A stretch of 61,998 bases of DNA from Nitrospirota bacterium (lineage in GTDB: Bacteria; Nitrospirota; Nitrospiria; Nitrospirales; Nitrospiraceae): NCBI GenBank assembly GCA_030682135.1, contig JAUXQT010000076.1, positions 1 through 61,998 on the forward strand, given 5' to 3'. The translations under genes and the position numbers were made by a program. Below the pieces are notes generated by a model. The model had not been told where the DNA came from, ran no database searches, and saw only the letters and a list, made by a program, of their open reading frames with translations. Shown in pieces: positions 35,749-44,840 of this stretch (position 1 is its first letter; each line of letters opens with the position of its first letter).

Positions 35749-36858
35749 GTGTCCAAGCGTGACTACTACGAAACCTTAGGCGTCGAACGAACCGCCTCCG
35801 AAGACGAACTCAAGAAGGCCTATCGCAAGATGGCCCGCCAGCATCACCCGGATCTCCAGACGGGAGACGCCCAGAAGAAGACCTCAGAAGAGAAGTTCAA
35901 AGAGGTCAACGAAGCCTACGAGACGCTGAGCGACCAAGAAAAACGCAAACGTTATGACATGTTCGGCCATGCCGGGGCACAACAAGGCGGCGGCCCTGAA
36001 GGATTTGGCGGAAGCGGATTCGGCGACGCCTTCAACGATATCTTCGAGGATTTCTTCGGCGGCCAGCGAGGCGGCAATCGAGCCGAACGCGGCAACGACC
36101 TCCAGTACAATCTGGAACTGACCTTCGAAGAAGCCGTCTACGGAAAAGAGGCCAAACTTAAAATCCCGCGCTGGGAAGTCTGCTCCGACTGTAAGGGAAG
36201 CGGCGCCAAAAGTGCCGCCTCGGTCAAGACCTGCCCGAGCTGTAAAGGAGCCGGCCAAATGCGGTTCCAGCAAGGCTTCTTCAGCATCAGCCGCCCCTGC
36301 GGTCAATGCGAGGGAGCGGGACGGATCATCACAGAGCCCTGTCCAGCCTGCCAAGGCCGTCAACGCACCTATCGAGAACGCACCATCGCCGTCCATATCC
36401 CAGCCGGCATCGAGTCCGGCATGCGCCTACGCCTCTCGAACGAGGGCGAACATGGCGTCAACGCAGGGCCTCCCGGCGACCTCTATGTGGCCATCACCGT
36501 TAAGCCACACCCGGTCTTTCAACGCCAAGGGCACGACATCCTCTGCGACGTCCATATTCATGTCGTCACCGCCATGCTCGGAGGAAAGATCGAAGTCCCC
36601 ACGCTCAAAGGCAATACCATCATCAAGATTCCAGCCGGCACACAACAGGATAAGATTCTGCGCCTCAAGGGCCTGGGCATTCCTAGCCTCAAGAGCCAGA
36701 ATACCGGCGACCAGCTCTTTGTCATCAAGATCCAAATCCCCACCAAGCTGAGCGCTCGTCAGAAAGAGTTACTCACGGAGTTTGCCAAAGAGAGCGGCAT
36801 GACGATGGAAGAAGACGGCGACGGATTCTTCGACAAGATGAAAACATTCTTCGAATAG
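35749..36858 (+). CDS. dnaJ: Chaperone DnaJ (Hsp40)
   Basis: 369 residues from a GTG. The J domain carries HPD in ARQHHPDL (about residue 34). A Gly/Phe-rich linker (about 78-110) follows, then four zinc-finger repeats (about 145-210): CSDCKGSG, CPSCKGAG, CGQCEGAG and CPACQGRQ. The last deviates from the usual C-x-x-C-x-G-x-G by having Gln at the end, which need not affect zinc binding. The C-terminal substrate-binding domains are complete. It stimulates DnaK ATPase and delivers clients. Confidence 0.96.
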   Translation: MSKRDYYETLGVERTASEDELKKAYRKMARQHHPDLQTGDAQKKTSEEKFKEVNEAYETLSDQEKRKRYDMFGHAGAQQGGGPEGFGGSGFGDAFNDIFEDFFGGQRGGNRAERGNDLQYNLELTFEEAVYGKEAKLKIPRWEVCSDCKGSGAKSAASVKTCPSCKGAGQMRFQQGFFSISRPCGQCEGAGRIITEPCPACQGRQRTYRERTIAVHIPAGIESGMRLRLSNEGEHGVNAGPPGDLYVAITVKPHPVFQRQGHDILCDVHIHVVTAMLGGKIEVPTLKGNTIIKIPAGTQQDKILRLKGLGIPSLKSQNTGDQLFVIKIQIPTKLSARQKELLTEFAKESGMTMEEDGDGFFDKMKTFFE

Positions 36859-36889
36859 CGTCGGCGGCTATCGCCACGGCACCTGCACT

Positions 36890-37648
36890 ATGTCCACGTT
36901 CTTCGTCGCCCCTGACGCCGTGACTCCCCCCACGATCCGCATGACCGGTGACCTGCTCCATCATCTGCGCGATAGTCTCCGCTTGCACCCTGGCACCATA
37001 CTCACCCTGAACGACGGATGCGGAACCCGCTATCGCGTAGAAGTGACCCAGGTCTCCTCGCAGGCCATCGACAGCCGCATCATCGACCAACAGACCGAAT
37101 CGGGTCGCAAAACCTCGCCGATCGTGCTCGGACAGGCCTTGATCAAAGGCGACAAGATGGACTGGGTGATACAGAAAGCGACAGAACTGGGGGTCGACAC
37201 CATCGTGCCGCTGCATAGCGCACACAGTGTCATCAAGCTCAACCCGGAGCGCCTCGAGCATCAACGAGCCCGATGGGAGCGCATTGCGCGTGACGCGGCA
37301 CAACAGTCTGAGCGGTGGACAATTCCTGCCATTGCAGACCCACTCGACCTCGCGCAGATCTGCCGCGACTACGTCTCGGCATCTGTGAAAGGCCTACTCG
37401 CGGAACGCTCCAGCGGCCCTTCGCTCGCCACCATCCCGTTGCCACAGGACCATCCGCACCCGATTGTGTTGTTGATTGGACCGGAGGGAGGATGGGCGCC
37501 AGAGGAGCAACGCCTTGCACAAGAGCAAGGCTTCATCCCGCTCACCCTTGGGCCACGAATCTTGCGAGCCGAGACCGCAGCGATCGCCGCGCTCAGCATT
37601 CTCCAGTCACGACTCGATGAAATGGCCCTCGTCGTTCGTGAAGCGTGA
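36890..37648 (+). CDS. rsmE: 16S rRNA (uracil(1498)-N(3))-methyltransferase
   Basis: 252 residues of the RsmE family (SPOUT fold with a knot). An N-terminal PUA-like domain (about 1-70) precedes the catalytic part: GQALIKGDKMDWVIQKATELG, then LLIGPEGGWAPEE and GPRILRAETA, which form the S-adenosylmethionine site. It methylates U1498 of 16S rRNA. It lies 31 bp after dnaJ, a widely conserved neighbour. The stop codon falls inside the family-3 palindrome. Confidence 0.95.
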   Translation: MSTFFVAPDAVTPPTIRMTGDLLHHLRDSLRLHPGTILTLNDGCGTRYRVEVTQVSSQAIDSRIIDQQTESGRKTSPIVLGQALIKGDKMDWVIQKATELGVDTIVPLHSAHSVIKLNPERLEHQRARWERIARDAAQQSERWTIPAIADPLDLAQICRDYVSASVKGLLAERSSGPSLATIPLPQDHPHPIVLLIGPEGGWAPEEQRLAQEQGFIPLTLGPRILRAETAAIAALSILQSRLDEMALVVREA

Positions 37649-37696
37649 AACGTCCGAGTCCGGAAACGAACGACGTTTCACGAAATACGCTTCACG
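37637..37696. repeat. Family-3 inverted repeat at the rsmE 3' end
   Basis: The left arm CGTGAAGCGTGAAACGTC pairs with the reverse complement of GACGTTTCACG-AAATACGCTTCACG, with one 7-nt insertion in the right arm. It spans the rsmE stop codon and lies between rsmE and the convergent YCF48-like gene, where it could act as a bidirectional terminator. Confidence 0.55.
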
Positions 37697-37711
37697 GATT
37701 TCAAGTGCCTG

Positions 37712-38716
37712 TTAACGGCCAGTGCTCAACCGAACGATCGTGCCTTTCTCTCCGCCAGCCCAGCCCTGCGTGCCATCTGAGAACGAGAGACCGAACAGCG
37801 AGGCCTTCGCAATCGAACCCTGCTCGATCCAGGTAAATCCGCTATCGATAGTCCGGTAGACCATGCCCCGTTCTCCCACAATCCATCCGTGCTGAGGGTC
37901 CGTAAAGCGGACACGTAAGAGATCGGTCAGCTTCGTACAGGTCAGGGTGCAGGGTAACGTGCGATCGATCCATTGATTGCCGCCATTGGTCGTTTGGAAG
38001 ATGGCGCCAGCATTCCCGACGACCCAGCCGGTCGAAGCATCAGAAAAATACACATCGAATAGAGTGACAGCCCCTTGCATGTCTTGTGCAGTCCAGGTGG
38101 CTCCCCCATTATCAGTCATCAACACAGTCCCTACCGCTCCAACCGCCGTCCCATGTTGTGCGGTAAGAAATTGAACGGCATAGAGGGCGGCGTTCGTCTT
38201 GCTCGCTTGATCGCCCCAATGGGCCCCTCCGTCCGTCGTATGAAGAATGGTGCCGTTGCCACCGACCACCCAACCCTCGTTGGACGACACGAACGAGAGA
38301 CCGTAGAACGATACCTGCGTATCCACGAATTGCGCATGCCAGGTATGGCCCCCGTCTTGGCTCTGGCGAATCGTGCCATTGGCGCCGACAACCCAGCCCA
38401 ACTTCTCGTTCATAAAGAAGACCCCCGAAAGGGTTGCCGAGGTCCCACTCACGATCTTCTTCCACCGCTTCCCACCGTCAGAGGTCTTCAGGATGGTGCC
38501 GCCAGCTCCGACAGTCCACCCCAATTGAGGCGTACGAAAATACAGCGCCATCAGCGTGGTTTCAGTATGGCTCTCTTGAGACGTGATTGTCAGCGAAGAG
38601 TCAGCAGCCCAGGAGGAAGAGGCACAGAACCAGGCCCCACACACGATGGCAACCGCCATGTGAGCAACTGGGGAAAGAACGAACCGCTGCCATGATCCTG
38701 ACCATCCGTATCTCAC
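37712..38716 (-). CDS. Secreted YCF48/BNR-repeat protein
   Basis: 334 residues. A signal peptide covers the first 37 residues or so (ending near SSSWA). The rest is six full and one partial beta-propeller repeats of the YCF48 type. Each has a GWVVG-NGTI core followed about ten residues later by a DGG-W motif (for example GWVVGGNGTILHTTDGGAHW). YCF48 itself assists photosystem II assembly, but bacterial relatives without photosynthesis are usually periplasmic or surface proteins of unknown role. The start codon overlaps the stop of the IPT/TIG gene, so the two are translated together and may interact. Confidence 0.8.
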   Translation of the reverse strand: MRYGWSGSWQRFVLSPVAHMAVAIVCGAWFCASSSWAADSSLTITSQESHTETTLMALYFRTPQLGWTVGAGGTILKTSDGGKRWKKIVSGTSATLSGVFFMNEKLGWVVGANGTIRQSQDGGHTWHAQFVDTQVSFYGLSFVSSNEGWVVGGNGTILHTTDGGAHWGDQASKTNAALYAVQFLTAQHGTAVGAVGTVLMTDNGGATWTAQDMQGAVTLFDVYFSDASTGWVVGNAGAIFQTTNGGNQWIDRTLPCTLTCTKLTDLLRVRFTDPQHGWIVGERGMVYRTIDSGFTWIEQGSIAKASLFGLSFSDGTQGWAGGEKGTIVRLSTGR

Positions 38717-40395
38717 TGGTTGGTATTCGCGTCAGGGCGGTTGTTATTGAAGTACCCGGGGTCTGGCATGCCCTTGGCTTCAATCGTGAACGTGCCAGCC
38801 TCCAACGTCAGCCACTTCTTCTGGGTACAACAGATGCCATCAGGCTGCACATCCCAGGAACCACGCCGCACGATCAATGGGCCAGTCGCCAACTCATTGA
38901 AGAACTCGTTACGCTTCCCGAGACCGTACAGGTTTCGATGCGGCACTCGCACGACAATCTCCGTATCCGTCCAGGACATGACCTGCGCAGCCACATTACT
39001 GAACAGCACTTCCGTCCGCGAGACGTTCTCACCCAATTCGATATCTTCTCGCCGCTTGTAGGCTCCCTGGTTGAGACCCAAATAGGCATGCTCAGCCGTT
39101 TTGAGGAACGAACCGAACCCGGATCCTTTAATCGTAATCAGCTCATCGAGTCCGCCCGTTTGAGGGCTGAAGGAGTCGATCTTCGGCGTCACGAGCGTAA
39201 AGACCCCTGCCTCAGTCTTCAAGACTTCCTTCGTCGCACAACATGAACCATCTTGGTTCGGCTTCGTCGCGCCTCGATAAATCACGACCGGCCCGCTCTT
39301 CGCGCTAAAAGGCACCCATACGTCGATACGATCGTCTTGCCAGCGGTAGATGACGGCGCGAACTCCCCCGATGTCGACCCGATTTTCTCCCGTATTAAAA
39401 TCGGTAAAGGCGTACGGAGTCGACCCACTTTCTGAGTAAAATCCGAAATGTTCGCCGCTGATTCTGAGCAGCGTACCGATCGGAGCAGCGGGGGGCGTCA
39501 CCGCGATGACTTTTGGCACGTGAACCGTAAAGGTCCCGACGGTTCGATCACGCCCCTGCAGGGTCAGCACAACCGGTCCCGTCTCGGCATCCATCGGAAG
39601 ATGCACGACGATAGCAGTGTCGGACCATTGCGCGATCGTGGCCAGGTGTCCGCCGAACGTGACCTTATCGCCGGCGGCCTTCGTGGCGCCGAAACTTTGG
39701 CCGAAAAACACGACCTTCGTCCCAACCGGCCCGCTCACAGGATCGACACGAATGCTCGGAATCAGTTTCAGAGGAACGGCATTGCTCACTTTGTATTGGA
39801 CCGGCGCGCAACAGGACCCGTCAGGCAAGGGGTCGGATGAAGCCAATCGAACCACGACATCGCCCGACGCCGCGTTCGTGGGAACATCAACTTCGATCAG
39901 CTCGTCTTTCCATCGACGAGGTCTGACAATGACACCGCCGATCATCACATCATTCACTCCGAACATAGTATTGGGGTCGCGGGGACCGGCCGTGGTACCG
40001 AAGTGCGCGCCGGTGATCTGCACGGTATGGCCTGGTTCAATCTCGGATGGTGTCACTGTGGAAATCGTCGGCTGCATCACGGTCAAGATTCCGGCGGACA
40101 ACTTCTTCTTCCCGGTCATGACTTCAACAGGACCGGTTTGCGCTTGAAAAGGCACTTTGACTTCGATCAGATCTGATTCCCATCGCTGAATTAACGCAGG
40201 GACCCCTCCAACAGTTACGCGATTCACTTGCACAGATCGAAATGCGCCGAATCCCGTCCCACCGATCGACAGGGTGGCTCCAGGAACTGCCGTTGACGGA
40301 TGGAGTTCGACCGCAGCAGGAGCCGCCGCTAACGAGGCAACGCTGAGACTCGCCCACAAAATCATCGTACTCACGCCCGTCACGAACGCATTCAT
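38713..40395 (-). CDS. Secreted protein with five IPT/TIG domains and three DGxCC motifs
   Basis: 560 residues from the ATG at 40395, preceded by CAGGAG; an earlier ATG at 40416 is in frame. A signal peptide (about 1-25) is followed by five IPT/TIG immunoglobulin-like domains, each opening with a Pro-rich strand and a G-x-G-F-G-type turn (GTGFG, GAHFG, GQSFG, GEHFG, GSGFG). Three copies of a Cys-Cys motif occur at domain ends: PDGSCCAP, QDGSCCAT and PDGICCTQ. These paired Cys could form vicinal disulfides or bind a metal or heme. It is probably exposed in the periplasm or on the surface. No family function is known to me. Confidence 0.72.
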   Translation of the reverse strand: MNAFVTGVSTMILWASLSVASLAAAPAAVELHPSTAVPGATLSIGGTGFGAFRSVQVNRVTVGGVPALIQRWESDLIEVKVPFQAQTGPVEVMTGKKKLSAGILTVMQPTISTVTPSEIEPGHTVQITGAHFGTTAGPRDPNTMFGVNDVMIGGVIVRPRRWKDELIEVDVPTNAASGDVVVRLASSDPLPDGSCCAPVQYKVSNAVPLKLIPSIRVDPVSGPVGTKVVFFGQSFGATKAAGDKVTFGGHLATIAQWSDTAIVVHLPMDAETGPVVLTLQGRDRTVGTFTVHVPKVIAVTPPAAPIGTLLRISGEHFGFYSESGSTPYAFTDFNTGENRVDIGGVRAVIYRWQDDRIDVWVPFSAKSGPVVIYRGATKPNQDGSCCATKEVLKTEAGVFTLVTPKIDSFSPQTGGLDELITIKGSGFGSFLKTAEHAYLGLNQGAYKRREDIELGENVSRTEVLFSNVAAQVMSWTDTEIVVRVPHRNLYGLGKRNEFFNELATGPLIVRRGSWDVQPDGICCTQKKWLTLEAGTFTIEAKGMPDPGYFNNNRPDANTNQ

Positions 40396-40595
40396 GGATA
40401 GACTCCTGTCAGGCAAGAAAAAGGTACGGTCATCCCGCGTGTGGTACGAAAACCCCTCGAGCCAAGCTCAGAAGAGGTGCACCGTGGTGACCACGAAAAA
40501 CGAAGAACTGAACGAACTATAGCAAGCGGTTTTTTGGAGAGTCAAGCCGACAAACCAGCACCAGTTGGGGATTTCGGACTAGTGCGGACACGCCA

Positions 40596-41054
40596 TCAGG
40601 AGACGGAGAAAATCACTTCGATTTCGACGGAAGCCCCGCGAGGCAGCTCAGCCGCCCCCACTGCCACGCGCGCATGACGGCCAACCTCGCCGAAGATGGC
40701 AACCAATAAGTCCGATGCCCCATTGAGGACTTGGGGTTGCTGAACGAATCCATCCGCCGACGCCACATGGCCGACGACCTTCACAACACGCGTAATACGA
40801 TCCAACGTCCCGAGTTCCTGTTTGGCAATAGCCAGCGCATTCAGGAGCGCGAGCCGGGACGCGTCTATCCCCTGTTCGACTGTCAGATCGCGTCCAAGTT
40901 TACCGGAAAACGCCAACTGTCCGTCTCGCATGGGAAGGACACCGGATAAGAACAACAGATCTCCGGCCCGGACCGCCGGGACGTAGGTCGCCAATGGTTT
41001 GGGAGGCTGAGGCAATTCAAGTTGGAGGTCTTTCAGTTTCTGTTCGTACAACAT
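40596..41054 (-). CDS. RidA/YjgF/YER057c/UK114 family protein
   Basis: 152 residues, a single Rid-family domain of the longer subtype. LLFLSGVLPM lies near residue 38, LALLNALAIAKQELGTLDRI in the middle helix, and ARVAVGAAELPRGASVEIEVIF at the end, with the Arg that contacts substrate carboxylates. Rid proteins hydrolyse reactive imines and enamines made by PLP enzymes. It lies 47 bp after deoB on the same strand. The natural substrate is unknown. Confidence 0.9.
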   Translation of the reverse strand: MLYEQKLKDLQLELPQPPKPLATYVPAVRAGDLLFLSGVLPMRDGQLAFSGKLGRDLTVEQGIDASRLALLNALAIAKQELGTLDRITRVVKVVGHVASADGFVQQPQVLNGASDLLVAIFGEVGRHARVAVGAAELPRGASVEIEVIFSVS

Positions 41055-41101
41055 CCGATACCGCTGGCTCCTTTTACCCCTTACGTTTCACGTCCCACAC
41101 T

Positions 41102-42259
41102 TTACCCAGCACGGAGCGCATCGAGAAAACTCTCACCCACAGGGAGTTGATCCCCCTGCAAGGCTTCCAGAATGGTATGCCCCAAATCGGCAGCAGACGA
41201 TCTGATGCCAAGATTCACACCCTGTGCCAACTTCGGCCCAGTCGCTAAAAGAGGAACATATTCCCGCGTCGGGATCTGATCCGCCTTAGCGATATCCCGC
41301 CCATGATCGCCCGTCAGCACGAGCAGGTCGCCTGGACGAAGTTGCTCCAATAACTCGGATAGCCGTCGATCAAAGTCATGGAGAGCCGCGGCCGACTGTG
41401 CCGCATCCGATTCCAGCACATCAAGCCCGGCCACAATCAATCCACGGGGAACGGTTTTCAACATCCCTCTCACGTCGTCAAGCAACGCTGTCCAATGCCC
41501 AACGGGAACGGAACGAGTCAGCCCACGACCGCTAAACAGATCGCCGACCTTGCCGACCCCAACCAGAATCTGGCTCGCACGGTTGAGGACATCGAACATG
41601 GTGGTCCCTGGCGGCTCAATCACAAACTCACGGGATTGAGGGCTGAACTCTACTGCACCGGCATCCCCCACCAGAGGATGGGCCGACACACGCCAGACTC
41701 CCCAGGGGTCCTTGAGTACTTTTCTCGCATCCCGGCAGCGCTGAAAAAACTCATCCCGCCGCATCGCATTCTCATGCGCCGCCACATGACAGGTCCGCCG
41801 TCCATCTGTCCAGACGATCAATGCGCCGGACGATAGATGTTCGGCTTCACATTCGCGCAGCATGGCTGATCCGGACGAGCGGCGATTACCGATGCTCTTA
41901 CGGCCAAAGGCCTGTTCGATCACCGACACCATGTCAGGGGGAAATCCGTCTGGATAGAGCGGCCCGGCAATATCTGTCACATGGCCGGCCATTTCCCAAT
42001 AACCAACCATGGAATCCACGCCTTTGGAGAGAAACCCAAGCCGACCGAACGATCCCTCAGGCTGCCCCATCACCCGCACACCTTTGATCTCCGTAATGTG
42101 GCCAAGCCCGAGCGCTTCGAGCGTGGGGATGTTGAGCCCCCCCACGGCATCTGCCAGGTGAGCCAAGGTATTGGACCCGGCATCGCCGTACTCCGCCGCA
42201 TCGGGCAAAGCCCCGACGCCTAATCCATCAATAACCAATACAATGACACGAGTAATCAT
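41102..42259 (-). CDS. deoB: Phosphopentomutase
   Basis: 385 residues of the alkaline-phosphatase superfamily. The metal site begins with VLVIDGLGVGALPDA. The phosphate-accepting Thr lies in NTLAHLA, and metal ligands follow in LTGDHGRDI near the C-terminus. It interconverts ribose or deoxyribose 1- and 5-phosphates in nucleoside salvage. DeoC is encoded next upstream on the same strand, so the pair channels deoxyribose to acetaldehyde and glyceraldehyde 3-phosphate. Confidence 0.93.
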   Translation of the reverse strand: MITRVIVLVIDGLGVGALPDAAEYGDAGSNTLAHLADAVGGLNIPTLEALGLGHITEIKGVRVMGQPEGSFGRLGFLSKGVDSMVGYWEMAGHVTDIAGPLYPDGFPPDMVSVIEQAFGRKSIGNRRSSGSAMLRECEAEHLSSGALIVWTDGRRTCHVAAHENAMRRDEFFQRCRDARKVLKDPWGVWRVSAHPLVGDAGAVEFSPQSREFVIEPPGTTMFDVLNRASQILVGVGKVGDLFSGRGLTRSVPVGHWTALLDDVRGMLKTVPRGLIVAGLDVLESDAAQSAAALHDFDRRLSELLEQLRPGDLLVLTGDHGRDIAKADQIPTREYVPLLATGPKLAQGVNLGIRSSAADLGHTILEALQGDQLPVGESFLDALRAG

Positions 42260-42389
42260 GGGCGCACTATAGCAGATGAGCAGAAGAGCGAACAGGCTGT
42301 TGTGGATTCATGCAGCTTGGGAAGGTATCGAGCTCTTTGGTGCAGGTTTCGCGATAGATGGGAATGCCGCCGTTGGAGGGGGCGAGACA

Positions 42390-43076
42390 CTAGCGTCGCA
42401 TCTCCGAAGAAATTTTCCACTCATCAAGAATCTTGAGGCTCGCGCTGGTCCCGATCCGATCTGCGCCGGCCTCCAGCATCGCCAACGTGGTCTTCCAATC
42501 TCGAATTCCGCCGGACGCTTTGACCTTGGCGCGACCAGCCACCGTATCTTTCATCAGCCTGACATCTTCCACCGTCGCGCCGGCAGAAGCGAACCCCGTC
42601 GAGGTCTTCACATAGTCCATACCCGCTTCCACAGCCAAACGGCAGGCTGTGATTTTTTCTTCTCGCGTCAGGCAGCAGGTTTCCAGAATGACTTTATGCT
42701 CAACCCCCTTGGTTGCTTGCACGACCTCAGCCATGTCTCCCCTGACAAGATCATAGTCACCGGACTTGAGCCGGCTCACGTTGATGACCATATCCAGCAC
42801 CGTAGCTCCCCGTGCGACGCCTTCAATGGCCTCCGCAACCTTCGTAGCCGTCGTGTGGCCACCCAGCGGAAACCCGACAGGAATCCCGACGCGAATCGCC
42901 GTACCGGCCACGGCCTCGACCGCCTCATCGATGTAACAGGGAGGCACAAAGATCACGATGAAGCCGAACTCCCTCGCCTCCTGACAGAGCCGCAGCACGT
43001 CAGCCTTCGTCGCGTCCGGACGCAAGACGGTATGGTCGATCAACGCCGGCAGGTTCCAATTCTGTGTTGTCATCAT
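42390..43076 (-). CDS. deoC: Deoxyribose-phosphate aldolase
   Basis: 228 residues, TIM barrel. IDHTVLRPDATKADV is near the N-terminus. The Schiff-base Lys lies in DYVKTSTGFASAGATVEDV (about residue 155), and the second key Lys in KVKASGGIRD (about 188). It cleaves 2-deoxyribose 5-phosphate. It is 130 bp from deoB on the same strand, in keeping with a salvage unit, though an internal promoter cannot be excluded. Confidence 0.95.
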   Translation of the reverse strand: MMTTQNWNLPALIDHTVLRPDATKADVLRLCQEAREFGFIVIFVPPCYIDEAVEAVAGTAIRVGIPVGFPLGGHTTATKVAEAIEGVARGATVLDMVINVSRLKSGDYDLVRGDMAEVVQATKGVEHKVILETCCLTREEKITACRLAVEAGMDYVKTSTGFASAGATVEDVRLMKDTVAGRAKVKASGGIRDWKTTLAMLEAGADRIGTSASLKILDEWKISSEMRR

Positions 43077-43183
43077 GCCACTCTTATAACAAGTCTTCGA
43101 TCAGAGATGAAGAGGGAAAGACTGAGGAGTAGGATAATTAAGAAGAAAGAACCGCACTGCCAGCACAATGGCGAAACGTTACC

Positions 43184-43312
43184 GCAGGATGCTCAAAAAA
43201 TCCGTCCAGCAAGGCCGCAGCTGATGGAAACACCGGATGCGTAGCTTCTGGGCTACGTTGAGGATGCTTTCAAGGCGAGAACGACGCTGGCAGATTTTTT
43301 TCAGCATCCTGC
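43184..43312. repeat. Family-1 dispersed element, copy 4
   Basis: 129 bp with a perfect 10-bp terminal inverted repeat, GCAGGATGCT / AGCATCCTGC. The interior differs slightly (GGATGCGTAGCTTCTGGGCT in place of the usual GTACCC block), but the centre keeps its own palindrome (GTAGC / GCTAC), a compensatory change. Its end abuts the mltG stop codon. Confidence 0.85.
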
Positions 43313-44346
43313 TACATGTGCGGGAGAGAGGCTCGCCGAAACGGCCGCTTTTGATATTTCTCCACGGCCTGATTGTGCTCGATGAGCGTCGCAGAGAACT
43401 GGTGGGTTCCATCGTTCCGCGACACAAAATACAAGGAATGGGAGTCGGATGGATAGAGTGTCGCGCGAATCGCCTGAATGCCTGGATTGGCAATCGGCCC
43501 AGGCGGTAGGCCCCGGACCCGATAGGTATTGTAGGGACTGGGATGAGACAAGTCTTTCTTGTGCAAGTTTCCGTCGAATGCCGGCAAGCCATAAATGACG
43601 GTCGGATCGCTCTGCAACGGGATATGTTTCTTGAGACGGTTGTGAAACACCGCCGAGATCTCCGGTCGCTCGCCGCCAGCCCCGGTCTCCTTTTCAATGA
43701 CGGACGCAAGCGTCAACACTTCATGCATCGTCATCTTAAGTTCCTGCATCCGCACAAGAAGATCCGGCCCAACCACCTGCCGTAGCTGCTCAACCATCGC
43801 CACTAAGACCTCACGCGCCTTCACGGTGCGAGGAAACTTATAGGTATTGGGGTAGAGATACCCCTCCAAGGTCTCGGCCTTAATGCCAAGCGATGCAATG
43901 AATGCCCGATCTTTCGCAAGCCGGATAAATTCTGCGCGATCCGTCACGCCCTGCTGCGAGATCAGGTCGGCGATTTGGGTGAGGGTCAGCCCTTCGGGAA
44001 TCGTAAATGGGTGCAGCACCACCTGACCGCTGAGCAGCTTGGAAAGGATCTCGGCCGGCGTCATAGCGGGGCTCAGCTCGTACTCGCCTGCATGCACTTT
44101 CCGGTCGACAGATTGAGATTTCCCAAGGAGCACAAAGGCGGAATGGCTCTTGATCAAGCGTTCGCGCTCGAGCAGCGACGCCACAAATTGGAACGTCGAG
44201 CCATCAGGAATGACGATGATTTTCGAAGGAGGGCGCTCCTGCGCAGGAATGACCGGGCCTTCAGCCCAACGAATCGTCTGATAGGCCGCGACGCCAAGTC
44301 CGACCATTACGACCAGCAGAAATCCGACCACGATCCGTCGATTCAT
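43312..44346 (-). CDS. mltG: Endolytic murein transglycosylase
   Basis: 344 residues, one N-terminal membrane anchor (about 5-25), then a LysM-like region and the YceG/MltG catalytic domain. Landmarks are IPEGLTLTQIADLIS, the catalytic Glu in VLTLASVIEKETG, and the C-terminal DPTVIYGL and YNTYRVRGLPPGPIANPG blocks. It cuts nascent peptidoglycan strands in the periplasm and is thought to release or terminate them. The ATG lies 86 bp inside the ruvX frame. Confidence 0.94.
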   Translation of the reverse strand: MNRRIVVGFLLVVMVGLGVAAYQTIRWAEGPVIPAQERPPSKIIVIPDGSTFQFVASLLERERLIKSHSAFVLLGKSQSVDRKVHAGEYELSPAMTPAEILSKLLSGQVVLHPFTIPEGLTLTQIADLISQQGVTDRAEFIRLAKDRAFIASLGIKAETLEGYLYPNTYKFPRTVKAREVLVAMVEQLRQVVGPDLLVRMQELKMTMHEVLTLASVIEKETGAGGERPEISAVFHNRLKKHIPLQSDPTVIYGLPAFDGNLHKKDLSHPSPYNTYRVRGLPPGPIANPGIQAIRATLYPSDSHSLYFVSRNDGTHQFSATLIEHNQAVEKYQKRPFRRASLPHM

Positions 44347-44836
44347 GAGGTGGTTCTACCGTTTCTTGTTCCGAAGACCCATTCGCCCATGCGTCCGGCT
44401 CTCTCTTCGGTTCCGGCTCAAGACTCGCCAGGTAACTTTGGAGCAGAATCGATGCGGCGATGCGATCCACCACACCCTTCCGCTTCTTCCTGCTAACATC
44501 GGCCGCGATCAAGAGGTCTTCGGCCGACTTCGTCGTCAAGCGTTCGTCCCACAAAATAACGGGAACGGATACGCCCGCTTCTAACCGGGCCTGAAATTCA
44601 CGCATCGCTTGGATCGCCGGACCTTCACGGCCATCCAACTGAAGGGGAAAGCCCAACAATACTTGCCTGACTTCATACGTCCCGACGAGGGAGGCGATAT
44701 GCGCAATGTCCCGATCCAACGTACGCCGTGTGAGCGTCTCCAGTGGTTGCGCGGTCCAGCCCATCTCATCACTAAGGGCCACACCGATCCGCACCGTTCC
44801 GTAATCGAGCGCGAGCACCCGTTTACCATCCTCCAT
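44261..44836 (-). CDS. ruvX: YqgF/RuvX-type putative Holliday junction resolvase
   Basis: 191 residues from the ATG at 44836. The RNase H-like core has LALDYGTVRIGVALSDE (first Asp), VLLGFPLQLDGREG, WDERLTTKSAEDLL and DRIAASILLQSYL with the last acidic residue. YqgF proteins act in 16S rRNA 5'-end maturation or recombination. The usual domain ends near residue 140. Here about 50 extra residues of hydrophilic, low-complexity sequence continue into the start of mltG, giving an 86-bp overlap. The gene follows alaS by a few bases. Confidence 0.9.
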   Translation of the reverse strand: MEDGKRVLALDYGTVRIGVALSDEMGWTAQPLETLTRRTLDRDIAHIASLVGTYEVRQVLLGFPLQLDGREGPAIQAMREFQARLEAGVSVPVILWDERLTTKSAEDLLIAADVSRKKRKGVVDRIAASILLQSYLASLEPEPKREPDAWANGSSEQETVEPPHESTDRGRISAGRNGRTWRRGLSDDSLG

Positions 44837-44840
44837 CAGT

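Noticed and set aside
42276-43244. Long plus-strand open frame opposite deoC
   Set aside because: It mirrors deoC, which has all active-site motifs; composition is that of an antisense shadow, and no domain is visible.
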